Source: Clostridiales bacterium UBA3953 (GTDB lineage Bacteria > Bacillota > Clostridia > Oscillospirales > CAG-272). Taken from it: 28,136 nt of DNA. Positions 22,611 through 28,136 of this stretch are shown here, in pieces. Each line of letters begins with the position of its first letter. Position 1 is the stretch's first letter. Made by a program: the position numbers and the translations under genes. Where the stretch lies: positions 482 to 28,617 of the forward strand of contig DGDL01000003.1 in assembly GCA_002385415.1 (NCBI GenBank), in the 5' to 3' direction. Below the pieces are notes generated by a model, which was given only the letters and a program-made list of their open reading frames with translations, was not told where the DNA came from and did no database searches.

Positions 22611-22850
22611 TCACGATAGAGGCGCGGTTTCCGATATTATGCCGCGGCGAGGTTCTCCGGAACCGTTTGAGCCGCGAGCGGAGGGCGGAACCGCCGAAAA
22701 CGTGCCGGCACCGGAGCGCCGCGCGTTTGGGCCGCTTAGCGAAAGCGAGTGGACTGTCATCGACAAGGGAAGTTTGTCCAAGCAGTTACTTTATAGGACA
22801 TCTTCCTGATGTAACATATACTGTTACTGTGTTGATGGAGAGCTATCATG
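22611..22850 (+). ncRNA. lysine riboswitch (L-box) with an extended P5 arm
   Basis: The conserved opening GATAGAGGCGCGG begins P1; GATAG (22615-22619) pairs with CTATC (22843-22847) in GGAGAGCTATC, the usual 3' end. P2 has CGCGGC/GCCGCG (22643-22648, 22671-22676) enclosing GGTTC-TCCG-GAACC and a GTTTGA bulge resembling the P2 kink-turn. GCCGAA (22693-22698) is the core signature. P3 is AAACGTGC/GCGCGTTT (22698-22705, 22721-22728). P4 is CCGCTT/GAGTGG with a GAAA loop (22732-22752). ACTGTCA (22753-22759) is the conserved strand before P5. P5 pairs CATCGACA (22758-22765) with TGTTGATG (22830-22837), enclosing about 64 nt where most family members have a short loop. It senses lysine; ligand binding should favour the downstream terminator. 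Confidence 0.9.
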
Positions 22851-22908
22851 TATATATTTAGATGGTACAATCGCATTTCGCGATTATATCGCTATATTAT
22901 ATCACATG

Positions 22909-22942
22909 AAAAGCCGGAAATCAACCGGCTTTTATCTTTTTT
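22909..22942 (+). terminator. riboswitch-controlled intrinsic terminator
   Basis: AAAAGCCGG (22909-22917) pairs perfectly with CCGGCTTTT (22925-22933), followed by ATCTTTTTT. It lies between the aptamer and the dapA start, 35 bp before ATG. A competing stem is visible: CATGTATATATTTAG (22847-22861) pairs imperfectly with CTATATTATATCACATG (22892-22908), overlapping the P1 3' strand on one side and abutting the terminator on the other. Its role as antiterminator is inference. Confidence 0.92.
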
Positions 22943-22976
22943 ACCCGATAATTCTGAGTTTGAGGTGGCGTATATT

Positions 22977-23876
22977 ATGAAACTGAGCAAACCGACGGTG
23001 TTCAAAGGTTCTGCAGTAGCTGTTGTCACACCCATGAAAGACGGCAAAGTCGATTTCGATTCGCTGGGCAAGCTTATCGACTGGCAGATAGAGCAGGGTA
23101 CCGACGCTATAGTCGCGGTCGGCACAACCGGCGAGGCTTCTACCCTGACGGACGAAGAGCATCGCGCGGTGATAAAATATGCCGTTGAGCATACCGCAGG
23201 CCGCGTGCCGGTCATCGCCGGCACAGGCGCAAACGACACAGACTATGAAGTGTCGCTCTCGCGCTATGCCTGCGAGGTCGGCGCCGACGCGCTGCTGCTT
23301 GTCACGCCCTACTACAACAAAACCACGCAAAAGGGGCTTATAAAGCACTTCTTTGCTGCCGCCGACGCGTCCAGCAAACCTATTATCCTCTACAATGTCC
23401 CTTCCCGCACGGGCATGAGCATCGCTCCGGAAACCTACAAGGAGCTGTCAAAGCACGAGCGCATCGTGGCAACCAAAGAAGCATCGGGCAACATCAGCCA
23501 GATAGCGCAGACAATCGCGCTGTGCGGCGAGGATCTTGCCGTCTACAGCGGCAACGACGACCAGATCACGCCCATCATGTCGCTGGGCGGGCTGGGCGTC
23601 ATCTCGGTCGTGGCAAATATAATGCCCAGGGAGACCCATCTCATCACAAAATACGCGCTTGAAGGCAACTTTGCCGAAAGTGCAAGGCTCCAGCTCGAGC
23701 TGCTCGACCTCATCAACGCGCTGTTTGTCGAGGTCAACCCGATACCCGTCAAGGCGGCGATGGGGCTGCTCGGTCTTTGCTCGCCGGAGATAAGGCTTCC
23801 GCTCTGCGAGCCCGAACCCAAAACAATTGATCTTTTGCGCGACGTGCTGAAAAAGCACGGTCTGCTGAAAGAGTGA
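22977..23876 (+). CDS. dapA: 4-hydroxy-tetrahydrodipicolinate synthase
   Basis: A 299-residue enzyme condensing pyruvate and aspartate semialdehyde, the first committed step to lysine and diaminopimelate. ATG 22977 is used because TGAGGTGG (22961-22968) lies 8 nt upstream; a longer frame from 22848 would run through the riboswitch expression platform and is not real. Signatures: AVVTPMKDGKVDF, AVGTTGEASTLT (47-58), TPYYNKTTQKG with the catalytic-triad Tyr, YNVPSRTG, and IVATKEASGN with Schiff-base Lys167. Length is standard for the (beta/alpha)8 family. It is under lysine riboswitch control, and dapB follows after 113 bp. Confidence 0.97.
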   Translation: MKLSKPTVFKGSAVAVVTPMKDGKVDFDSLGKLIDWQIEQGTDAIVAVGTTGEASTLTDEEHRAVIKYAVEHTAGRVPVIAGTGANDTDYEVSLSRYACEVGADALLLVTPYYNKTTQKGLIKHFFAAADASSKPIILYNVPSRTGMSIAPETYKELSKHERIVATKEASGNISQIAQTIALCGEDLAVYSGNDDQITPIMSLGGLGVISVVANIMPRETHLITKYALEGNFAESARLQLELLDLINALFVEVNPIPVKAAMGLLGLCSPEIRLPLCEPEPKTIDLLRDVLKKHGLLKE

Positions 23877-23989
23877 CCGCAAACCTACATACCAAAATGG
23901 CGCATGCGGCGCCGGAAGTCAAAAACAGCCGGCAGGTAGCGGAGACGCGCTCTCCAGCCTCCGCCGGCATGGAAGGTAAGGGAAGAGTT

Positions 23990-24772
23990 ATGAAACTGAT
24001 TATAGTGGGCGCCTGCGGGCGCATGGGCAAAGCGGTCGCGGAGGCGGCAGAACGCTCGGGCATCACAGTCGCCGCGGGCGTGGATATCAACGCCGCCTCG
24101 GCGCCGCTTACATACAAATACCCTATATATGAAAAGCCGAGCGACTTCACCGGCTCGGCCGATGTGCTCATTGACTTTTCGCACCATACAGCACTCGAGG
24201 GTGTCTTGAGATTCGCGCACGAGCGCAGGATGGCAGCGGTTATAGCAACAACCGGTCACACCGGTCAGGAGCTTGAGCTGATGCGCGAAGCCTCGTCGAT
24301 GATACCGATATTCTACAGCCGCAACATGTCGCTCGGCGTCAATTTACTGCTCGAGCTGGTCAAAACCGCAGCCTCGGCGCTTGGTGCGGAATATAATATC
24401 GAGATTGTTGAGGAGCACCACAAACACAAGCTTGACGCTCCGAGCGGCACGGCGCTAATGCTGGCCGAAGCGGCGACAGAAGGCTTGCGCTCAGCCGAAG
24501 GTGAAGATTACAAGCCCCAGCTCGTCACCGAGCGCGCGTCCCGCCGCGCCGAGCGTGAGGCGCACGAGATTGGCATCCACTCGGTGCGTGGAGGCAGCAT
24601 CGTTGGCGAACACGAGGTGATTTTCGCGGGCCAAAACGAGGTGATCAGACTGTCACACAGTGCAGCCTCGCGCGAGGTGTTTGCCGACGGCGCAATAAAG
24701 GCCGCGGCGTTTATAATCGGCAAGCCCGCGGGGCTGTACGATATGCGGGATCTGGTATCGATGCCGCGATAA
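23990..24772 (+). CDS. dapB: 4-hydroxy-tetrahydrodipicolinate reductase
   Basis: A 260-residue NAD(P)H-dependent reductase for the next step of lysine/DAP synthesis. The start ATG 23990 (MKLIIVGACGRMGKAV) places the Rossmann motif GACGRMGKAV at residues 7-16 and has GGGAAG 5 nt upstream; a longer frame from 23873 adds a leader unlike homologues. Other signatures: DVLIDFSHHTALEGVLRFA, IATTGHTGQELE, FYSRNMSLGVNLLLELV, the catalytic EEHHKHKLDAPSGTA with the His pair and Lys, and HSVRGGSIVGEHEV. Together with dapA it forms a two-gene operon ended by an intrinsic terminator. A small hairpin GGAGA/TCTCC lies in the gap before it (about 23941-23955). Confidence 0.97.
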   Translation: MKLIIVGACGRMGKAVAEAAERSGITVAAGVDINAASAPLTYKYPIYEKPSDFTGSADVLIDFSHHTALEGVLRFAHERRMAAVIATTGHTGQELELMREASSMIPIFYSRNMSLGVNLLLELVKTAASALGAEYNIEIVEEHHKHKLDAPSGTALMLAEAATEGLRSAEGEDYKPQLVTERASRRAEREAHEIGIHSVRGGSIVGEHEVIFAGQNEVIRLSHSAASREVFADGAIKAAAFIIGKPAGLYDMRDLVSMPR

Positions 24773-24801
24773 AGGGAATATACGGCGCAATATAGCGCTA
24801 C

Positions 24802-24827
24802 AAAAACCGGCATAATGCCGGTTTTTT
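24802..24827 (+). terminator. intrinsic terminator of dapA-dapB
   Basis: AAAAACCGGC (24802-24811) pairs perfectly with GCCGGTTTTT (24817-24826) over ATAAT, followed by a further T. It is 30 bp past the dapB stop. Confidence 0.93.
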
Positions 24828-25121
24828 GCGTGCTTCGTATCGCTGTGGCATAAGCGGATACGTTTTTGAAGTTGTAGTGTGCCCGCAAGTGATAAAGTAG
24901 CCGCGCGGTGCTGCGCAGTCGCCGACGGCACAAAGTGAAAGAGCACAAGGCGGAAGGCACACCCTCCCCAAAAAACCCGAATCGCGGGAATACGGGGGCG
25001 TCGAATGCTCCCGGCGCATCCCACGGCAGCCACGCATGTCATAGAAAAAACACCCTCGCCGCATACAAGGCTACATGTCTTTTAGCAAAACACCGGCCAG
25101 TCGGTTGAAGGACAGCGCAGT
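24828..25121. other. intergenic region between dapB and lysR, no gene seen
   Basis: About 290 bp between convergent genes. Two minus-strand frames stay open across it but lack ribosome sites and overlap each other. A weak ACCG/CGGT hairpin (25092-25105) followed on the minus strand by GTTTT could end the LysR transcript. The overlapping long frames could indicate a dispersed repeat. Confidence 0.4.
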
Positions 25122-26003
25122 TTATTTTTTCGACAAATCTGACAATGCAAGCGCGCGGGCGGCGGCTTCAAAACGCTTGAGCGCCTCACCGATAAACTTG
25201 TCGCGGTGCCGGATATATATAATAGCGCGCGACAGCGACAGACCTTTTATCTTAAACGTCGCGAGCCGCCCCTCCTCAATGGCGCCCCCCACAAGTCCCA
25301 GCGGCAGCGCAGATATGCCGAATCCCTGTGCCACTCCTTCGATTAGCGCCTCGGTGGACACGCTCTCCCACAGCGGCTCCGCGGTCAGCCCCATCAACGA
25401 AAGCGCATTGTCGAGCAGCTCACGCGTACCGCTGCCATGTTCACGCAAAAGGAGAGGCTGCTGCACAAACTCTGCCGCCGCCACGACTTTATCCGACGCA
25501 AACGGATGTGAGGGCGCGCAGACCGGCACAATAGCGTCGTCGAACAGCTTTTCTGCGACAATCAGCTGGCTGTGCGGCGCACCCTCGATAATCCCGCAAT
25601 CCAGCGAACCGTCCAAAATACCTTTTTCAATCTCGTCCGACGGCGCAATGAAAAGCCTTACCTCGCTCCCGTACGAGCGTATGACGCGCGGCATGTAACG
25701 CGTGCCAACCGTAATGCTTGCACCGGCACGTAGCGGCAGCTCGTCGCCCGGCTGTTTCATACCGAGCTCAAGCTCTTCAAACAGCTTCGTTATATGCACC
25801 GCATAGCTGTAAAACCGCTCGCCTTCGGGCGTGATAACAAGCCTTCGCCCAAGCCGCTCGAAAAGCCTGACGCCATAGTAATTTTCAAGCTCGCGCAGCG
25901 CCACGCTCACCGACGGCTGTGATATAAACAGCTTCTCGGCCGCGTCGGTAGCGCTCCCGGTTTCCGCAAGCGCGCAGAAAATCCTGAGATTTCTGAGCGT
26001 CAT
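25122..26003 (-). CDS. LysR family transcriptional regulator
   Basis: A 293-residue regulator. The N-terminal winged helix-turn-helix reads LRNLRIFCALAETGSATDAA, KLFISQPSVSVALRELENYY, GVRLFERLGRRLVITPEGE (residues 3-61). A periplasmic-binding-protein-like effector domain follows (about 90-290), with DGSLDCGIIEG and LLREHGSGTRELLDNAL as in CysL/YwfK-type members. SD AAGGAGGGG lies just before ATG 26003. It is divergent from two chromate-transporter-family genes and its promoter interleaves with theirs, so autorepression and control of that pair are the natural model. The effector is unknown; sulfur- or oxyanion-related ligands would fit family precedents but are speculation. Confidence 0.95.
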   Translation of the reverse strand: MTLRNLRIFCALAETGSATDAAEKLFISQPSVSVALRELENYYGVRLFERLGRRLVITPEGERFYSYAVHITKLFEELELGMKQPGDELPLRAGASITVGTRYMPRVIRSYGSEVRLFIAPSDEIEKGILDGSLDCGIIEGAPHSQLIVAEKLFDDAIVPVCAPSHPFASDKVVAAAEFVQQPLLLREHGSGTRELLDNALSLMGLTAEPLWESVSTEALIEGVAQGFGISALPLGLVGGAIEEGRLATFKIKGLSLSRAIIYIRHRDKFIGEALKRFEAAARALALSDLSKK

Positions 26004-26044
26004 GCTACCCCTCCTTATAATGCAAAGGCTATCATTTCGATAAT

Positions 26045-26073
26045 ATTATAGTATTTTACATTCACTCCGTCAA
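26045..26073 (-). promoter_or_regulatory. promoter of the LysR gene
   Basis: On the minus strand TTGACG (plus 26068-26073), a 17-bp spacer and TATAAT (plus 26045-26050). It overlaps the opposing promoter. The -10 region is part of a perfect palindrome ATAATATTAT (26040-26049), a possible LysR half-site. Confidence 0.85.
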
Positions 26074-26083
26074 GAGTTATAAT
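26055..26083 (+). promoter_or_regulatory. promoter of the chromate-transporter-family pair
   Basis: TTTACA (26055-26060), a 17-bp spacer and TATAAT (26078-26083), with initiation near 26090. This is immediately followed by AAGGAG (26091-26096), so the leader is very short. It shares 19 bp with the LysR promoter on the other strand. Confidence 0.85.
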
Positions 26084-26103
26084 ATAATTAAAGGAGTGAT
26101 AAT

Positions 26104-26721
26104 TTGCTTGACAAATTGAAAGAAGAGCACAGAGTCGCCCTGCCGGAAAAACCGGCGGGCGGCAAGAGGCTCTCCCGACTTTTGGAGCTGTTCTGGCTTA
26201 CGTTTCGCATAAGCGCCGTCACGCTTGGCGGCGGATATGCCATAGTGGCGGTGATGAAACGCGAGTTTGTCGACAAGCGCGGCTGGCTCGACGAGCGTGA
26301 AATGCTGGATTACACCGCAATCTCGCAGTCGACTATAGGCCCGACAGCGGTAAACGCCTCGCTGCTTGCCGGACGCAAAATAGCGGGGACGCTTGGAGCG
26401 GCGGTTGCCGTGCTCGGTTCGGTGCTCCCCCCGCTAATCGTGATGACGTTTATGGCTTATTTTTATGCACTTATGGAGGGCAGCAGCCTCGTCCGCTCGG
26501 TGCTGGCTGGCATGCAGGCAGCCACCGCCGCGGTGATAGCCGACGCCGCAATCTCGCTTGGCATGTCGGTCTGGCGCATGGGCAGAGTATTCGCCGTCGT
26601 CGTCGCCGCCGTAACATTTGCGCTCGCAACATTTACGCCAATAAGCACATCTATATTAATACTCGGCGCCGGAGTGGCGGGCATAATACGCGTCGTGGCA
26701 AAGGGTGGAGCCGCGCGATGA
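26104..26721 (+). CDS. chromate transporter family protein, half-size (first of pair)
   Basis: A 205-residue membrane protein with one ChrA domain. Translation starts at TTG 26104, supported by AAGGAGTG at 26091-26098; there is no ATG in a suitable place. After a 28-residue charged N-terminus come ELFWLTFRISAVTLGGGYAI with the family Gly-rich motif, REFVDKRGWLDEREMLDYTA, ISQSTIGPTAVNASLLAGRK (the SQxxPGP-type loop) and several hydrophobic helices. Short ChrA proteins act as pairs in opposite membrane topologies; the second gene overlaps by 4 bp (ATGA), supporting a heterodimer. Characterised relatives export chromate, but the true substrate in gut anaerobes is often unknown. Confidence 0.92.
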   Translation: MLDKLKEEHRVALPEKPAGGKRLSRLLELFWLTFRISAVTLGGGYAIVAVMKREFVDKRGWLDEREMLDYTAISQSTIGPTAVNASLLAGRKIAGTLGAAVAVLGSVLPPLIVMTFMAYFYALMEGSSLVRSVLAGMQAATAAVIADAAISLGMSVWRMGRVFAVVVAAVTFALATFTPISTSILILGAGVAGIIRVVAKGGAAR

Positions 26722-27302
26722 CTTTGATTCAACTATTTTTCTCGTTCCTTTATGTCGGGCTTTTCGCTATCGGCGGCGGATATGCTATCATACCGCTTAT
26801 CGAGCAGCAGGTGGTCCAGCAGCACGGCTGGCTTACCGGCGTAGAGTTTGCCGATATACTTACCATTTCACAGCTGACGCCCGGACCCATAGCCCTCAAC
26901 TGCGCGAGCTTTGTGGGCGCCCGGCTGGGCGGGATAGCCGGCTCCGTCATTGCCACATTCGCCTGTATTTTACCGGCATGTGTGGTTGTCGCCATACTTG
27001 CCTTGCTTTATGAAAGGCTACATAACCATCCGGTCTGGGCCGGTGCGCTCACCGGACTGCGCGGCGCGACGGTCGGCATGATAGCCGCCGCAGGCCTGTC
27101 CCTGTTTATCAAAGTAATACTGGCAGAGGGTGCAGCGTCTGTCCGTGTCATGGGTACGGCATTCGACCCGCTCGCGCTCGTGATATTTTTCGGCGCGCTG
27201 TATCTATTGCGCAGAAAGAAACTCGGCACCATGACGGTCATGCTCCTGTGCGGCGCGGTCGGCGTGGCGGGATATTTTCTGTCTCATCTTTTTGGCGGCT
27301 GA
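26718..27302 (+). CDS. chromate transporter family protein, half-size (second of pair)
   Basis: A 194-residue membrane protein whose ATG overlaps the previous stop (ATGA), indicating translational coupling. FSFLYVGLFAIGGGYAIIPL (8-27) and ADILTISQLTPGPIALNCAS (45-64) are the family's Gly-rich and SQxTPGP motifs, and long hydrophobic stretches make up five or six helices, ending in a helix, a positive RRKK cluster and a last helix (MTVMLLCGAVGVAGYFL). It retains the canonical TPGP, whereas its partner reads TIGP, suggesting the two halves are specialised. It is followed 9 bp later by a terminator shared with the convergent CarD-like gene. Confidence 0.93.
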   Translation: MTLIQLFFSFLYVGLFAIGGGYAIIPLIEQQVVQQHGWLTGVEFADILTISQLTPGPIALNCASFVGARLGGIAGSVIATFACILPACVVVAILALLYERLHNHPVWAGALTGLRGATVGMIAAAGLSLFIKVILAEGAASVRVMGTAFDPLALVIFFGALYLLRRKKLGTMTVMLLCGAVGVAGYFLSHLFGG

Positions 27303-27309
27303 AAAAACA

Positions 27310-27361
27310 AAGGGGAAACGTATGTTGCGCTTTGGCGCGAGTACGTTTCCCCTTATTGTTT
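27310..27361. terminator. bidirectional terminator between the transporter pair and the CarD-like gene
   Basis: AAGGGGAAACGTA (27310-27322) pairs perfectly with TACGTTTCCCCTT (27342-27354), and the loop contains a further GCGC/GCGC pairing. It is followed by ATTGTTT on the plus strand; AAAAAACA on the other side gives a T run for the minus-strand gene. Confidence 0.92.
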
Positions 27362-27386
27362 CACTTACTTGTTAAAACCAATACCA

Positions 27387-27932
27387 CTAAGCCAACGGGA
27401 GCTCGGCAAGGTCGCGGCCGAGCCTGTTCTTTATGTACGGAATAACCTCTTCTCGGTCTATTCCGAGCACAAATGCAAACTCATCTTTTATTATGCGCAG
27501 CGCGGTGGCAAGCAGCTTCTCGTCTGAAGAGTAAAGCTTTCTGCGTTTTGTGGCAAGCTCGGCACGATAATCGGTGAGCGCAAGGATAATCCACAAAATA
27601 TCGGCACGATTGCCGCCTTCGATAAGCTGATTAAATGTTTGTGCACGCAACTTGCTGTCCTCGATCCAGCTTGTGCCCGAGCTGGGCGCGCTGTCGATGG
27701 CGTGGAGCACTTCGCTTTTGGTAAGTACCGGGCGCATTTGCTCCACCAGCTCCGAATCGACGGGTACATAAGCGACCGAGCTTTCGTCGTAAACAGAGCG
27801 CAGCACATAATAGTCGGTTTTGTCATTACCGAACTCGAGCGGCGCAATATCGCAAATGCGGCAGATTCCACAGGTGCGATAGAGCACACACTCGCCAACC
27901 TCATGCGGAGGGCGAGCGCTCAGGCGTTCCAT
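27387..27932 (-). CDS. CarD-like (CdnL/TRCF RID-domain) transcription regulator
   Basis: A 181-residue soluble protein. The N-terminal part HEVGECVLYRTCGICRICDI (10-29) and TDYYVLRSVYDESSVAYVPV (39-58) match the RNA-polymerase-interacting domain of CarD/CdnL/TRCF. The rest is the helical C-terminal half (DILWIILALTDYRAELATKR, LLATALRIIKDEFAFVLGI). CarD proteins bind the RNA polymerase beta subunit and stabilise open promoter complexes; some Firmicutes carry divergent paralogues of unknown regulon. The two Cys-x-x-Cys-like spacings (CVLYRTCGICRIC) are unusual and might bind metal. The start ATG 27932 has GGGAGG 8 nt upstream. It has a good sigma-A promoter and no gene partner in the window. 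Confidence 0.87.
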   Translation of the reverse strand: MERLSARPPHEVGECVLYRTCGICRICDIAPLEFGNDKTDYYVLRSVYDESSVAYVPVDSELVEQMRPVLTKSEVLHAIDSAPSSGTSWIEDSKLRAQTFNQLIEGGNRADILWIILALTDYRAELATKRRKLYSSDEKLLATALRIIKDEFAFVLGIDREEVIPYIKNRLGRDLAELPLA

Positions 27933-28006
27933 AGCGAATACCTCCCGGCAGTGGTAGCCAAGCCGCGGCTGCGGGTATCGGCTTTTATGGTGTAAGTAAA
28001 TTTCAC
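27920..28006 (-). CDS. possible 28-codon upstream ORF overlapping the CarD-like start
   Basis: On the minus strand GTG 28006 begins a short frame (MKFTYTIKADTRSRGLATTA..., 28 residues) that ends at TGA 27920-27922, inside the start of the CarD-like gene in another frame. GGGAGG lies about 10 nt before the GTG. It might couple translation to the next gene or be chance; there is no recognisable peptide. Confidence 0.25.
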   Translation of the reverse strand: MKFTYTIKADTRSRGLATTAGRYSLWNA

Positions 28007-28040
28007 CCGGCTCAACCTCCCTATTTTATTCTACATATAT

Positions 28041-28069
28041 ATTATAACACATAGAGAGGCCGATTTCAA
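28041..28069 (-). promoter_or_regulatory. promoter of the CarD-like gene
   Basis: On the minus strand TTGAAA (plus 28064-28069), a 17-bp spacer and TATAAT (plus 28041-28046). Initiation near 28034 leaves a leader of about 100 nt before the CarD-like start. Confidence 0.8.
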
Positions 28070-28122
28070 AGGTTAAAGTTAACAAAAAATGAAAATCATG
28101 CTGACAAAATATGGTCAATTGC

Positions 28123-28136
28123 CTGTCTCTTATACA
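28123..28136 (-). other. Nextera/Tn5 mosaic-end adapter remnant
   Basis: CTGTCTCTTATACA is the reverse complement of the mosaic end seen at the other contig terminus. It is library sequence and should be trimmed. Confidence 0.97.

Noticed and set aside
22848..22976. N-terminal extension of dapA
   Set aside because: Runs through the riboswitch terminator; the proper start with Shine-Dalgarno is at 22977.
23873..23989. N-terminal extension of dapB
   Set aside because: No ribosome site and unlike homologues; the Rossmann motif is correctly placed from 23990.
1..28136. CRISPR array, insertion sequence, integrase or prophage
   Set aside because: No regularly spaced repeats, transposase motifs or phage proteins were found on either strand.

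Overview
The window is a 28.1 kb contig from a GC-rich Firmicute, most likely an uncultured gut member of class Clostridia. Support for this: AGGAGG-type ribosome binding sites, sigma-A promoters with 17-bp spacers, tandem hisS-aspS, a CotH-family lipoprotein, TmcAL beside ackA, the short archaeal/eukaryal-type ProRS, and an L-box (lysine riboswitch) in front of dapA-dapB. Genus or family cannot be fixed from sequence reading alone. Both contig ends are remnants of the Nextera/Tn5 mosaic-end adapter (1-16 and 28123-28136), so the ends are technical, not biological.

Layout, left to right. 17-3934: the 3' end of an unidentified gene, a class I methyltransferase, argS and yebC, closed by a strong terminator. 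4134-6712: ackA on the minus strand, divergent from tmcAL on the plus strand; both use acetate. 6770-11204: a small membrane protein, a neutral-ceramidase-like lipoprotein, a stand-alone ABC-type AAA ATPase and a CotH-kinase lipoprotein. This is the least ordinary protein block. 11210-15703: proS from its own promoter, a 377-bp intergenic stretch with hairpins, rluB with a hairpin leader, a degenerate GNAT protein and pncB. 15932-19158: hisS and aspS. 19180-22317, mostly minus strand: a P-loop kinase-like protein, tRNA-Arg(CCG) with promoter and terminator, queA, and a GH99/WbsX-like protein. 22569-24827: promoter, lysine riboswitch, intrinsic terminator, dapA, dapB, terminator. 25122-27354: a LysR regulator divergent from two half-size chromate-transporter-family proteins, with overlapping face-to-face promoters. 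27387-28136: an orphan CarD-like regulator on the minus strand.

The dominant theme is translation and RNA modification: four aminoacyl-tRNA synthetases (Arg, Pro, His, Asp), tRNA-Arg(CCG), QueA (queuosine), TmcAL (ac4C in tRNA-Met), RluB (23S pseudouridine) and YebC. None of the four synthetase genes shows a T-box leader. The clearest regulatory system is the lysine riboswitch, which appears to have a greatly extended P5 arm of about 80 nt. I see no CRISPR array, transposase, phage gene or defence island, and no convincing wholly new system. The best leads are the riboswitch variant, the ceramidase/AAA/CotH block, the rluB leader hairpin, the degenerate GNAT protein, and three non-coding gaps that may carry dispersed repeats.
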